64,000 bases of DNA from Paenibacillus vietnamensis (GCF_020169515.1 NZ_JAHMHW010000003.1:461329-525328); one strand, 5' to 3'; positions 24,939 through 35,092 are shown, counted from the first letter of the stretch. Notes: generated by a model not told the origin, from the letters alone. Numbers and translations: made by a program.

Positions 24939-27158
24939 CTAAGTGGCGGACCCGCCGGCATTCCGGTACTGGATCGGCGTTACCCCGTAACGCGTTTTAA
25001 ATTTATTATGAAAATATTGGGAGTTACGGTAGCCGACAAGTCCCGATATTTCCACAACGGAAAGACTCTTGTCCTCCCTCAGCAAGCCGGCGGCTTTCTC
25101 CAGGCGTACGCGGGTCACGTATTCGGTAAACGTTTCGTTCATCACCGTACCGAACAAGGTCGAAATGTAAGTAGGCGCAAGCGAGGCGACCTCCGAAAGC
25201 TTATGAAGCGATAAATCCTCGTGAAGATTGTCATCGATAAACTTCTTTAATTTTAAAATAATTTCGGTATGGGCATGGTTGCCCGCTTCTTGGACATGCG
25301 CCGTAATGTTGGCCGACATCTCCCTAATCGCCTGAAGAGTATCTTCGAGCGTTTCTTTCTTGAACTCGTCGAACAGGCTGGACGGCGGAATGATCTGCTG
25401 AAGCTCCAGCTCGATGACCACCTGGTACAATACCGTTACGAGCTGCAGCAGTCCGAGCTCGACGTTCTCCAGCTGGATGCCGCCTTCGGCTAATTCCTTC
25501 TGAAAGTCGTCGATAAAACGGCTCACGCCAACCTCATTTCCGGCTTTTAACGCATACTTGTAGTTGTCGAACGAGAACAAGTGCGGCTTTACTTTATTAG
25601 AGGAGAGGCTGGAATACGCTATGATCGCATCCGATCCGTAGAAGAAGCGGTAACGGTAAGCATGTACGGCATCCTGGTATGAAAAAGGGATTTCCCCGGC
25701 CGTGTGCACGAAGGAGCCGAAGGCCGCCCCGAACTTCAGCTCGCCTGCGGTCTGCTTCTTGATGGCATGCATTTCCGTCAGCAGCGCTTGTTCCAGCGCT
25801 TCGGACGGCGCATCCGGCTCGCCGGCATAAATAATGGCCGCTTCCTGGGCATTCAAGCTCACGAAGCGGTAATTGCCATATGCCTCAAGCTGCTCATAAG
25901 CCGCCTTAAAGGCATCGCTGCTGCTGCCTTCCAGCATTTGAATGCGGCAAACCATATACTGGCAGTTTTGCGGCAAATCGTTATCGTATTCCAGACCGAT
26001 TCCGCCGCCTAACACGAGATTTTTTAATTCGTTTATTTTGGCTTTGGATTGCAGCGATTCGATTTTTCGGCCGAGTGTATCAAGCGTGCTGCCGATAATG
26101 GCATACTCGTTCCGGCTTTCGTTCGCGGAGCCGGGCTGGTAAAAGCCGCGAATGCTGGCAACTAACGCCTTCATCGGGTCATAGACGCGCCTTGAGATCA
26201 AATAGGAAATCAGCAGCCCGATCAGCAGGACAAGCAGACAGCTGGCGAATATTTTTCCCTTCAGCTGCTCCGATGAGGACACGAAGGAATTCATCGGCCG
26301 AATCATCGCGTATTTCCAATGATAGTCCGACGTTTGATCGGACAGGAAAGACAGCACGTACTTGTCCCGTTTGTTGTAATAGAGACTTTGAACCGCTTGG
26401 CCGCCGGATTTCATGCTTTTCACGACGGCATCCAGCTCGTCCTCATCGGCTGCGCCGGTATGGATGACCGGGCCGCCGGATTCGCTGAACACGTACAGCT
26501 TCTCCAATGGCGAGCTCATCGTGCTGGACACCATCTGATAAATATAGTCGATGCTTACATCGATATACATCGTTCCTTCGGCCAGCTTCGGCAGCGATCC
26601 GTACGGAAGCGCAATCGCATACGTCATCACTTTCTCGCCGTCCGCAAGCGTCCTGAATGTCCAACGGTTCGCTGCGTCGGCAAGCGATTTTTGAACAAAC
26701 GGCGCGTCCGGGGAATTGTCCGGCTTCATATAAAACTGGCTGCTATCGACGATATAATTTCCTTTTTGGAAGTAGACCGAAATTTTGTAAACGCCTTCAT
26801 TTGCGAGCTTGAAAATTTCCAGATCCTTGCGAAAAGCCGTAATTCTGCTTATATTTCCTTCCCACTTGCTGTCCAGCAAATAGTTAAGCATCGATTGGCT
26901 TTCGAGCGATAACGTCGACAAGGATTTGTTCCGGATGCTGTTCTCATATTTTTTCAGCAGCGTGTTTTCAATATAGTCGCGGGAAGTTATCAGACGCTGC
27001 CGGCTGTCCTTGGCGATTTCATCTACCATCAGCCGGTTAGCCTGCACATACAAATAACCGCCTACAAGCCCGATAATGATTACGGCCAGCAGGGTGAAGG
27101 AGAGAATCAGATGAGTAAATAAAGTGCCTCCTATTTTTATTTTGCCGATTCGAATCAC
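24939..27158 (-). CDS. Membrane-bound AraC-family regulator (YesS/YtdP-like)
   Basis: A 739-residue regulator with a membrane segment near 14-32 (LILSFTLLAVIIIGLVGGYL), an extracytoplasmic sensor domain to about 300, and a second membrane segment (IFASCLLVLLIGLLISYLIS). A cytoplasmic linker follows, ending in a two-helix AraC DNA-binding domain (LSLHKLSEVASLAPTYISTL and ISGLVGYRNSQYFHNKFKTRYG). Such proteins sense extracellular sugar signals and activate the neighbouring transporter operon, here the LplB/C/A-GH28 genes just downstream. GTG at 27158 has GGGGGA upstream. Confidence 0.9.
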   Translation of the reverse strand: MIRIGKIKIGGTLFTHLILSFTLLAVIIIGLVGGYLYVQANRLMVDEIAKDSRQRLITSRDYIENTLLKKYENSIRNKSLSTLSLESQSMLNYLLDSKWEGNISRITAFRKDLEIFKLANEGVYKISVYFQKGNYIVDSSQFYMKPDNSPDAPFVQKSLADAANRWTFRTLADGEKVMTYAIALPYGSLPKLAEGTMYIDVSIDYIYQMVSSTMSSPLEKLYVFSESGGPVIHTGAADEDELDAVVKSMKSGGQAVQSLYYNKRDKYVLSFLSDQTSDYHWKYAMIRPMNSFVSSSEQLKGKIFASCLLVLLIGLLISYLISRRVYDPMKALVASIRGFYQPGSANESRNEYAIIGSTLDTLGRKIESLQSKAKINELKNLVLGGGIGLEYDNDLPQNCQYMVCRIQMLEGSSSDAFKAAYEQLEAYGNYRFVSLNAQEAAIIYAGEPDAPSEALEQALLTEMHAIKKQTAGELKFGAAFGSFVHTAGEIPFSYQDAVHAYRYRFFYGSDAIIAYSSLSSNKVKPHLFSFDNYKYALKAGNEVGVSRFIDDFQKELAEGGIQLENVELGLLQLVTVLYQVVIELELQQIIPPSSLFDEFKKETLEDTLQAIREMSANITAHVQEAGNHAHTEIILKLKKFIDDNLHEDLSLHKLSEVASLAPTYISTLFGTVMNETFTEYVTRVRLEKAAGLLREDKSLSVVEISGLVGYRNSQYFHNKFKTRYGVTPIQYRNAGGSAT

Positions 27159-27296
27159 GACAATCCCCCTTTTTGCAAATGAATCTCTCAGCTGTATTTA
27201 TGTAAATTAGTATACTTAACAATACTAAATTGCACAGATTATTTCTATTATAAAATCTTCAAATGAATAATATCATAGAGCGAAAAACGAGAAAAA

Positions 27297-27320
27297 CCGG
27301 CCTCGGAAGCCCGAAGCCGG
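27297..27320 (-). terminator. Terminator after the polysaccharide lyase gene
   Basis: CCGGCTTCGG and CCGAGGCCGG form a ten-pair stem with a GCTT loop on the minus strand, followed by TTTTTCTCGTTTTTC. It lies about 60 bases after the stop of the 1650-residue protein. Confidence 0.9.
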
Positions 27321-27383
27321 CAATTTGCTGCTATTGCGAACATCTAATATTGAAGGGTGATTATTTACCTGCTTGACGTTATT

Positions 27384-30300
27384 TCAAATGCCCGGGGTTC
27401 CGCCGGCCAGCAGCGTTTCGTCGTGCAGCCTCTGTGCCCAGCGGCCGAGCGCCGCCGCCTGCTCGGCCGTGAACCTTTTGCCGCTTAGGGCGTTCACTTC
27501 CCCGATATACGCCTGCAGCAGGTTGCGGGCTGCAGTTCCGTTTTGCTGCCCGGCTTTCGCCTCGGCAAGCTCCAGCTTCTGCTGCAGCGATTGAACAATC
27601 CCTTCCGAACCCGGATCGCCGGTCTCGGCCGCGAATGCTCCGGTCAGAGCGGACAAGCTGTCGAAGGTCGCATGGACGCTGAACGAATGCTGGGCGGAAC
27701 CGCGGTTTCCGGCCTCATCCTCCGCCTCCGCCGTCAAGCTGTGCTCGCCCGGCTCCAACGTATACGCCTTCGTGTCTGCTAGCGGCGCATCGCATGGCGA
27801 TGAATCGACGCCGGATAAAGCATCGGCTGCATGGCATGTAACCGTAACCGTCTGATCGATCGTATACGACGCTTCCCCGGCTATTTCTACCTGAGGAGCG
27901 GTTCTATCGATCTTCACCTCCACGGACCTGGACGGCTCCACATTGCCCGCCGCATCCGTGCTCCAGTACACGATCGTATGCGTCCCTTCCCCGGTCAACG
28001 TAACCGAGCCCCCGGTTTGCTGCTCTCCTTCATTAACCGTGAAATAGGTGGCCTCCACACCGGAGCTTTCATCGGAGGCATGGAAGGTTACCACCGTATC
28101 CCCGGCGGCCCATCCCTGCGGCGCATCGTCCGTCGTAACCGGAGGCGTCACGTCCGCCGCTTTCACTTCGCCATATAATCTTAATTCAGCCATATTCCCA
28201 AACCAGCTGCTTCCGTTATAAATGCGGATATAACGATACGGCTTCTTGCTGTTGACGGTTAAAGTTTGCCAATCCATCGTCCTCCCCGCTGCCGCAGAAA
28301 TCGTCGTCCAGCTTGCCTGGTCGTTGGAGCCTTGAACGACGGTGCCGTTTATCCGGGTAAAATAACCGTCCTGCCTGGAAAGCAGCTCCGCCTTTGAAAG
28401 AGTTGCCTGATAGCCTTCTTTAAACTCAAACGTAAGGTAGCCGCCGGACCCGCTTCCATTGACCCTGAAATCCGTAATCGTGCCGGCATTTCCATCAAAC
28501 AACGCGCCTGCCGTCTTCAGGAGATCGGCCGGATTTCTTCCGCTGGAATCCTTGAGATCAGCGATTTCAAGCACATTCGATAGCAGACCGTTCCGATCGG
28601 GAAGATAAAGCGACGAGCCGTCGGAGGTCGTTGTTTTCTCCGGTCCCGCGCTCCCGTCTTCCGTCTTGTAATGGATGCTGAAGGTTACCGGACCCGGACT
28701 TGCATCGCTGCCGATGACGGCTTCGGCCTTCCAATTGATTTGGTCATCCGAGGAAGCCGCAGCTGTTTGTCCGTGAATGTTAACGCCGACGTCATGGATT
28801 TTTTCGGTTGCCTTGAAGACCAATTGGACCTTATTGCCGGGAACGATTCGTTTTTGGATGCTCTGCTCCGAGCCGATCGATACCGAATCAAGCTTGGACC
28901 GTATTTTCACATCGCCATACAAACGTAACTCGGCCATATTGCCGAACCAGTTGTTCCCGTTGGTAATCCGGATATAACGGTAAGCAGCGGTGCTGTTAAT
29001 CTTAAGCGTTTGCCAGTCCGCCGTAGATCCTGCCGCATTCGAGATCGTGGTCCAGGTTGCGTTGTCGTTGGAGCCTTGCACCACCGTCCCGTTAATTCTG
29101 CCGGAATAACTATCCTGCCTTGCAATGATCTCCACCCTCGACAGCAGGGCTTGTCCGCCTTCCTTAAAATCAAACGTAAGATACGCTCCGTACCCGCTGC
29201 CGTTTAAACGGAAATCCGTAACTGTGCCTAAATTGCCGTCAAATAAAGCTTTTGCGGTCGCCAGGAGATCGGCCGGGTTCCTTCCGCTGGAATCCGTCAG
29301 ATTGGCGATTTCGAGCACATTGGATAGGAAGCCGGTCTGATCGGCAATAAACAAGGAAGACCCGTCGGTCGTAAAAATCGCATCCTCCGCCTGAGCGCCT
29401 GCTGCCGTCTTGTAGCTGATCCTGAATTTTACCGCGCCGGCTTGTACGTCCCGATTCGTCGTTAGCGCTGCCGTCCAGTTCTGATTGTCGGCTGTGGTAA
29501 CGGCTGCCGCTTGCCCTTGAATATTCACACTTACATCCTGGATCGGTTCCGACGATTGGAAGGACAATTTGATCGTGTCGCCCGGAACGATCCGGTTTTT
29601 CAGGCTTTGCTCCGAGCCGACGGATACGGACTCCAGCTTGTTCACCGTCTCGTGGCGCCGGCCGAAAATTCTAAATTCCGCGGCTTCCAGCATCGTGCTC
29701 GACGGCTCGATCATCTGCATTTTCAAAAACCGGAATGGCTGCTGCTCGAGCGAATCTTCTACTTCAAGCCTTTGCATATCCTCCGTTACCGTCGTTAAGC
29801 CGGGCGTCAGCCGGATCCAATGCTCCTTATCGTTGGAGCCGAAGATGGCAACGCCGCCGATCCGTTCGGGAAAGCTGGCTCTTACCTGCAGCTCGAAGGC
29901 GGTTGCCGATAGTTTGTAATCGGGACCAAAATCCATGTAATGAGTCCGGTCCTGAGCCGTATAGTACCCAACAAAACTATCATTCGTATGGTCCAGAAGG
30001 TTCGGGACGGCATTACCGAACGTAGAGCTGACAAACATATTCGTAAAATCAACGCTTCCGTCCTTCAAGAGCGGCGTCAGTACTTGAAGGCTCTGCACCG
30101 CAGCGTTCAAGGCGAACAGCTTCTGGTAAAACACCTCGTCGGAAGCGCTTGCGATATGACTCTCCGCGTCGATAAACGAATCGTTATAATGCGCAAGTGT
30201 GGAGGACACATAAAGAGTACCGGCATCATAAGGCGCAATGACCGCATCGATGGCCGATTGCCGGTCACCCGCAACAACAATCGTAACATCTCTGGTCGTC

Positions 30301-32336
30301 ACCGAAGTGCCGTCCGATGCGCTTATGACAAAGGAATAGGTTCCGGCTTGCGCAGGATGCCACGAAAAAGCTCCTGTGGTCACGTCAAACGCCGCACCCG
30401 CAGGCAAATGATCCGCCTGGTAGGCCACGACATCCGCCGCGCCTGCATCCGTCGCGCCGAAATCATAGCGGATATCGGCCGTACTTCCGGTATAAGTGAA
30501 CAGCTGCAGCGGAGCTTTTCCTTGCGTAAATACCGGCGGCGTCAGCTGTGCTCCGGCTTTTAAATGAATATGGTCCAACTCGACCGTCGTACCGGCTCCC
30601 TTGACGGTCATATAAACGAGGTCTCCGAGCCCTTGGAACGGATTAAACGCATAACTTACATATTTCCACTGGCCCTTCGTATCCGGCAGGGTTACGGAAT
30701 CGCCGAACACTTCCAGCTTCGCCGTGCCGTCCGTCCGGATCTTGAACGCAATCGTCCTCTCTCCGCTAGCGGAGCCGACAAGCGCAATCCTGCTTCCCTC
30801 TTCCGTTGCCGTCAATTGAACGAAAGCCGTGCCGCCTTCTTGCCTGGTTGACGAAACACCGTTAAGGCTCGTATACCGGTCTTCTACTTCTCTCAAGTCG
30901 GGACTCGAGATCGCCTTCGGAATATACCGCGTTCCCTCCGCTTCCGCTTCTTTCGGAATATAGAGCCAATAATCCCCCCCGCCGTCCGGCGATTCCCAGT
31001 AGAACGGCAGTCTCTTCTCGAACATCTCGGTGAAATACGGAGCTTCCGTCTCCATATCGATTCCTGCCGTATATTTATAGTAATAATAAAGATCGTATAC
31101 ATTGCCGCCGATTCTGCCCCGGTAACCGCCGGCCAGCTGCTTGTACACGATGGTCGGATTTCCATCGATGTCCGTATGCGCAGCAACCGGAATCCACGGC
31201 GTATCGTAGCCAAGCATGTACCGGGCAAAATAGTCGGACGCCTTCAGGATGCGATTATCGAGAAATTCATAGGGACCGACCGCATCCGGTGCCGTCGAGG
31301 CCGTACCGTCCACAGGATCGACTTTCGTTCCCTGGGCAAGCAAAAGGCGCGACAAAATCTCCGCATTCGTTACATCCCCGGCGCCATGCGCCTGGTCCCT
31401 GCCCATCTCGACATGCTGAACGACCGAAGGCTCTACCTTCTCCCCTGTTAATATATTTGTATCCACCAGCCGGAACAATGCTTTGATGGCGCCGTTTTGT
31501 CCCTGATCGACGGCGGTCTTGTTAACGGTAAACCACTCGACTCTCTCGTTATACCTGTCCCTGTTGCCGGTAAAAATATAACCCGAAACGGCTCCTAGCA
31601 GCGAATACAGATGCTGGTTCATAAAGCGGTCATTCGTGTGCTGGAACGTTTCGATAACCGGAATGATCAGATGATTCGTGAAATCGTCCGTATCCTGCTC
31701 CGTCCACTTCAGTTCTTCGGTTTGCGTGCCCGTATACCTCAAAATTTCCGCAGCGGTTACCATCCGGTTAAGCGGAATTCCCGTGTGTATATGCGCATCT
31801 GTGAAATACGCGTATTTCGCCGGATCCATCTGCGACCAGATCCGGATAATGCGCAACGCATTTGACCGGTAAACCTCATCGCCCGTTATGACATACATAA
31901 GAGCTTGCGTGTACGACTTCAAGCCGTCGGCTATAAACCTTGAATTAAAGCCCTGGCTGTTAAAAGCGTCGCTGGCCGGTTTCGTCGGATCCGCCCCGTT
32001 CTGATTGCTGGACGTGACGGTTTTGGATGCCGCCGGTGATTGCTGCATTTGATTAAAATAAGTCACCCAAGGCTCTTTTTGCGCCCGCACCTGCTCTCTC
32101 ACATTTTCAAGAATATCCTTCGTAAGACCGACGCCCGGATGCTTGAATCCGCTTTCATCAATCACCTCATAAATGACCGGCTGGACCTCTCCGATAACCG
32201 GCTGCTCCGCCGTTTCTTCTGCTGCACTTGCCGCGGGCAGCGGCAGCATGGCTGCGAGCAAACTAATGGAAACAACGATGGACAATAAACGCCGCCTGAA
32301 CCTGATGCCAACATAAAATCCTTCCCGAAGCTTCAA
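27384..32336 (-). CDS. Secreted multidomain alginate-lyase-family polysaccharide lyase
   Basis: A 1650-residue exoenzyme. A signal peptide (basic start, SIVVSISLLAAML, cleavage near ASA at ~38) precedes a catalytic alginate-lyase-family (alpha/alpha barrel) domain at ~60-440 with NDRFMNQHLYSLLGA and the segment HVEMGRDQAHGAGDV. A beta-sandwich module (~485-595), a putative Ig/He_PIG domain (~600-690) and a discoidin-like module (~760-893) follow. Then come two near-identical modules (~899-1143 and ~1149-1390), Ig-like repeats starting at VTPPVT (~1396-1555) and a helical FIMAH-like C-terminus (~1560-1640). TTG at 32336 has GGGGGAGG seven bases upstream. The substrate is uncertain: the family cuts uronate-containing polymers. 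Confidence 0.85.
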   Translation of the reverse strand: MKLREGFYVGIRFRRRLLSIVVSISLLAAMLPLPAASAAEETAEQPVIGEVQPVIYEVIDESGFKHPGVGLTKDILENVREQVRAQKEPWVTYFNQMQQSPAASKTVTSSNQNGADPTKPASDAFNSQGFNSRFIADGLKSYTQALMYVITGDEVYRSNALRIIRIWSQMDPAKYAYFTDAHIHTGIPLNRMVTAAEILRYTGTQTEELKWTEQDTDDFTNHLIIPVIETFQHTNDRFMNQHLYSLLGAVSGYIFTGNRDRYNERVEWFTVNKTAVDQGQNGAIKALFRLVDTNILTGEKVEPSVVQHVEMGRDQAHGAGDVTNAEILSRLLLAQGTKVDPVDGTASTAPDAVGPYEFLDNRILKASDYFARYMLGYDTPWIPVAAHTDIDGNPTIVYKQLAGGYRGRIGGNVYDLYYYYKYTAGIDMETEAPYFTEMFEKRLPFYWESPDGGGDYWLYIPKEAEAEGTRYIPKAISSPDLREVEDRYTSLNGVSSTRQEGGTAFVQLTATEEGSRIALVGSASGERTIAFKIRTDGTAKLEVFGDSVTLPDTKGQWKYVSYAFNPFQGLGDLVYMTVKGAGTTVELDHIHLKAGAQLTPPVFTQGKAPLQLFTYTGSTADIRYDFGATDAGAADVVAYQADHLPAGAAFDVTTGAFSWHPAQAGTYSFVISASDGTSVTTRDVTIVVAGDRQSAIDAVIAPYDAGTLYVSSTLAHYNDSFIDAESHIASASDEVFYQKLFALNAAVQSLQVLTPLLKDGSVDFTNMFVSSTFGNAVPNLLDHTNDSFVGYYTAQDRTHYMDFGPDYKLSATAFELQVRASFPERIGGVAIFGSNDKEHWIRLTPGLTTVTEDMQRLEVEDSLEQQPFRFLKMQMIEPSSTMLEAAEFRIFGRRHETVNKLESVSVGSEQSLKNRIVPGDTIKLSFQSSEPIQDVSVNIQGQAAAVTTADNQNWTAALTTNRDVQAGAVKFRISYKTAAGAQAEDAIFTTDGSSLFIADQTGFLSNVLEIANLTDSSGRNPADLLATAKALFDGNLGTVTDFRLNGSGYGAYLTFDFKEGGQALLSRVEIIARQDSYSGRINGTVVQGSNDNATWTTISNAAGSTADWQTLKINSTAAYRYIRITNGNNWFGNMAELRLYGDVKIRSKLDSVSIGSEQSIQKRIVPGNKVQLVFKATEKIHDVGVNIHGQTAAASSDDQINWKAEAVIGSDASPGPVTFSIHYKTEDGSAGPEKTTTSDGSSLYLPDRNGLLSNVLEIADLKDSSGRNPADLLKTAGALFDGNAGTITDFRVNGSGSGGYLTFEFKEGYQATLSKAELLSRQDGYFTRINGTVVQGSNDQASWTTISAAAGRTMDWQTLTVNSKKPYRYIRIYNGSSWFGNMAELRLYGEVKAADVTPPVTTDDAPQGWAAGDTVVTFHASDESSGVEATYFTVNEGEQQTGGSVTLTGEGTHTIVYWSTDAAGNVEPSRSVEVKIDRTAPQVEIAGEASYTIDQTVTVTCHAADALSGVDSSPCDAPLADTKAYTLEPGEHSLTAEAEDEAGNRGSAQHSFSVHATFDSLSALTGAFAAETGDPGSEGIVQSLQQKLELAEAKAGQQNGTAARNLLQAYIGEVNALSGKRFTAEQAAALGRWAQRLHDETLLAGGTPGI
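28167..29642 (-). repeat. Internal ~245-residue module duplication
   Basis: Codons for residues ~899-1143 (28908-29642) and ~1149-1390 (28167-28892) encode closely matching modules. Both start L-[ED]-S-V-S-[VI]-GSEQS and contain SNVLEIA, DSSGRNPADLL, INGTVVQGSND, then YRYIRI and NMAELRLYG. The second half of each is an F5/8 type C-like carbohydrate-binding fold. The similarity implies a recent tandem duplication. Confidence 0.9.
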
Positions 32337-32390
32337 ATGTAATCCTCCCCCTTAATCATCAGCGTATTTGCAAAATCTACGTTAACAGCC

Positions 32391-32404
32391 TGAAACCGCT
32401 TTAT
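32391..32404. promoter_or_regulatory. Candidate cre (CcpA) site
   Basis: TGAAACCGCTTTAT matches TGNAANCGNTNNCA at all defined positions but the last two, the same deviation as the site at 24814. It lies about 55 bases before the polysaccharide lyase start. This is a consensus match only. Confidence 0.35.
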
Positions 32405-32452
32405 CCATTCTAAATATTTATAATGAAACATATTGCACACGACAAAAAGAAA

Positions 32453-32494
32453 GAAGGTATCCCCCGCCGTATCTCTGGCTTTGGGGACACCTTC
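32453..32494 (-). terminator. Terminator after the GH51 gene
   Basis: GAAGGTGTCCCC and GGGGATACCTTC arms (12 bases, one mismatch or wobble) enclose an 18-base loop on the minus strand and are followed by TTTCTTTTTG. It lies 20 bases past the arabinofuranosidase stop. Confidence 0.85.
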
Positions 32495-32513
32495 CTATTT
32501 TGCCTGGCCTTCG

Positions 32514-34910
32514 TTATTGCTGCCCGCCCTTAATTCTGAACACCGTTACCGAACGCTCGGGAAACTCATAACCGAACCGGCCGCCTTCCACCGCAAGGGA
32601 CGACTGCTTCGGCTTGATTTTCTCCGGCGCTTCAAAGCTGTTCTCCTCTTCCGGCGCATAACCCGACAGCTCGAACACGTCGGCTACTGCAGTCCGATTC
32701 GGGAAATTCTCAAGAGCAATGTCCGCGTTAACGGTGCTTGCCTGCACGTTGACGACCTTCACAATCACATCTCCCGTCGAGTGCTCCGTGCTGGCCGAAT
32801 AATACAGCGGCTCAAGAACCGGCAGCTTGTCCTCCGACTCGTTTTGCAGCTCCCCGTTGATGAACGTCCGGATCCGTCTTCCCGACACCTCCAAAGCGAG
32901 CTCGTACTCCGTTTCGGCTTCGGCGGTGAACAGGCTTTGAGTCAGAGCCGAGGCTCTTCCGTCCACGGAGGAGAAAAGAATCGTATCCTGGTTCTGCCAT
33001 CCGCCGGCTTCCCACTTGAGGTGATTTTTCTCGTCCTTCTTGCCGAAGCCGATTCCGAAGCCTTTTGGCCCGCCGGTTTTCACCGCTCTCGCGTACAGCG
33101 TATAGCTGCCCCAATCCGTTCCGCAAAGCTCATGCGACGAGACGGCCTTGCCTGCCGCACGGTTTTCCCGCGTATCGGACAGCTCTACGACCAAGCCGTC
33201 AAACGGTTTGCTTTCCCCGGTAACGTTATTGACTAACCGGATATCCGAGTAGCGGACGGAGTTAAAATCGGCATGCAGCACAATCGTTCCGGTAATCGGC
33301 GGCTCGGCCGATTCGGCTTCCGGCTTGGCAAATCCTTCTCCTTCGATCCCCAGCAGCTGATCGCCCTGATGATGCATGAACAGCTGCTGCACGTAATAGT
33401 TCGCCGTTCCGAACACCTCGTGGTTGTTGAACCAGATCATATCCGGCTTCCAGTTGACGTAATCGACGTTGCACAGCATCGGCGCGTAGCAGGCTAAACC
33501 TACCGCATGCGCATTTTTCTCCAGACCCGTCATAAAAGCCGCTTCGGCGAGCGCATTGTAATACGTATTGCCCCATGACGCGTATTCGCCCAAAAACACC
33601 TTCGGCTCATCCGCTTTGAACCGGTCGTACCGGCCGCAGTTGGCCAGGAACCATTCCGGCGACATATAGTAATGCTCATCCACCAGATCGGATCCGTTTT
33701 CTCTGGCCGATTTCCAGCCGCGCTCGTACTCGCCTCCGGCCGCGAACGGTCCGCTGGAATTGATGATTTTCATATCCGGGTACAATTCCTTGATCGCGCG
33801 GTGGAAGTAGTCATACCGTTCGAAAAACGGCTCGCCCACCTCTTCGTTGCCGATCCCGATATACTCGAGCCCGAACGGCTCGGGATGGCCCAGCTCCGCC
33901 CGGATTCCGCCCCACTTCGTCGAGGCGTCGCCCCGCGCGAACTCGATCAGGTCAAGGGCATCGTCGATCCACGGCTGAAGCTCCTCGATCGGCACGATCC
34001 GTTTGTGATGCGGGTCGTAGCCCGCAGGCAAAATCGGAATCGGCTTTGCTCCGATATCTTCGCAGTAAAGGAAATATTCGTAATAGCCAAGGCCAAGCGT
34101 CTGGTTGTAGCTCCAATTGTTCCGTCTTGCCGGTCTTTGCTCAAGCGGCCCGATCGTATTTTTCCAGCGGTACATCGAGTTCCGGTCGTCGGCATTAAGC
34201 GAGCCGTCATGGATCAGGCAGCCGCCCGGAAAGCGCATGAACTTCGGCTTCAGCTCCGCAATCAGCTCCGCGATGTCCTTGCGCAGGCCGTTCTTCCGGT
34301 TACGGTACGTTTCCGCCGGGAAGAGCGATATCAAATCCAGATAAAGCTTGCCTTGCCCTTTGGTCAAGACCGTCAGCCTGCCGCTGAAATCCGTGGCATC
34401 CGATACGATGACGGCCTCGTACTTCGTCCATTCTCCGGAAGCTACCGCAATTTCCGCTTGACCGTGTACCTTGCCGTCTGTGCTTTCGACCGCAATGCGG
34501 ACCGGCTCTTCAAAGGAGGAGTCCCGCTTCGCGAACATGGAGAACGCGTAAGCATGACCCTGCCGGACGGGAATGCCGGAGTTGAAGCCCAAATTCATGA
34601 GGCCGACTCCGTCGCCTTCCTCCAAAATCTCGATAACCGCATAATGGCTGTTGCGCTTGCTCAGAGGATGGCTGTCTTCTACCGTCAATTCGGCCCGGCC
34701 ATGCCCCCGCTCCACCTTCTCCCATGCCGTCAAAGCATGATAATCGTGACGGTCGATCGGATCGAATTCAAAGGAACGGTTTTGCACGAGCTCCGCATAA
34801 AGCCCGCCGTCCGCCGCATGGTTCAAGTCCTCGAAAAAAATGCCGAACAAATCGCCCAGCTCCGCTCCGCGCTCCTGCGTATATACCTTTAGCGTACCTT
34901 TTTGAGCCAT
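32514..34910 (-). CDS. GH51 alpha-L-arabinofuranosidase
   Basis: A 798-residue glycoside hydrolase of family 51, the larger type with an inserted carbohydrate-binding-like domain (~60-200). It starts LGDLFGIFFEDLNHAADGGL. The catalytic acid/base Glu is in YIGIGNEEVGEPFFE (~355) and the nucleophile probably in VFLGEYASWGNTYY (~435). The C-terminal beta-sandwich domain is typical of alpha-L-arabinofuranosidases. It removes arabinose side chains from arabinan, arabinoxylan or arabinogalactan. There is no signal peptide, so it acts on imported oligosaccharides. GGAG is ten bases before the ATG. Confidence 0.93.
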   Translation of the reverse strand: MAQKGTLKVYTQERGAELGDLFGIFFEDLNHAADGGLYAELVQNRSFEFDPIDRHDYHALTAWEKVERGHGRAELTVEDSHPLSKRNSHYAVIEILEEGDGVGLMNLGFNSGIPVRQGHAYAFSMFAKRDSSFEEPVRIAVESTDGKVHGQAEIAVASGEWTKYEAVIVSDATDFSGRLTVLTKGQGKLYLDLISLFPAETYRNRKNGLRKDIAELIAELKPKFMRFPGGCLIHDGSLNADDRNSMYRWKNTIGPLEQRPARRNNWSYNQTLGLGYYEYFLYCEDIGAKPIPILPAGYDPHHKRIVPIEELQPWIDDALDLIEFARGDASTKWGGIRAELGHPEPFGLEYIGIGNEEVGEPFFERYDYFHRAIKELYPDMKIINSSGPFAAGGEYERGWKSARENGSDLVDEHYYMSPEWFLANCGRYDRFKADEPKVFLGEYASWGNTYYNALAEAAFMTGLEKNAHAVGLACYAPMLCNVDYVNWKPDMIWFNNHEVFGTANYYVQQLFMHHQGDQLLGIEGEGFAKPEAESAEPPITGTIVLHADFNSVRYSDIRLVNNVTGESKPFDGLVVELSDTRENRAAGKAVSSHELCGTDWGSYTLYARAVKTGGPKGFGIGFGKKDEKNHLKWEAGGWQNQDTILFSSVDGRASALTQSLFTAEAETEYELALEVSGRRIRTFINGELQNESEDKLPVLEPLYYSASTEHSTGDVIVKVVNVQASTVNADIALENFPNRTAVADVFELSGYAPEEENSFEAPEKIKPKQSSLAVEGGRFGYEFPERSVTVFRIKGGQQ

Positions 34911-34973
34911 CGCTATTTGTCTCCTTCACTCTTATAATGATGGAAATGTTCAATCACTTAAATAAACAAATAT

Positions 34974-35005
34974 ATTAATCAACACGTAAAATAATTAATC
35001 CACAC
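34974..35005. repeat. Paired direct repeats upstream of GH51
   Basis: ATTAATCAACAC (34974-34985) and ATTAATCCACAC (34994-35005) differ at one base and start 20 bases apart, two helical turns. An inverted half, AGTTGAT, follows at 35013-35019. The spacing is typical of AraC-family operators, so this may be the control site for the arabinofuranosidase gene 64 bases downstream on the minus strand. Confidence 0.4.
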
Positions 35006-35092
35006 TTATAATAGTTGATCTAAAGCCTGATTGCAATTGTAAATCTATATGTTTTTCCCGATCGCAAAAAAATGAACCTTCCCCTTCAAGAC

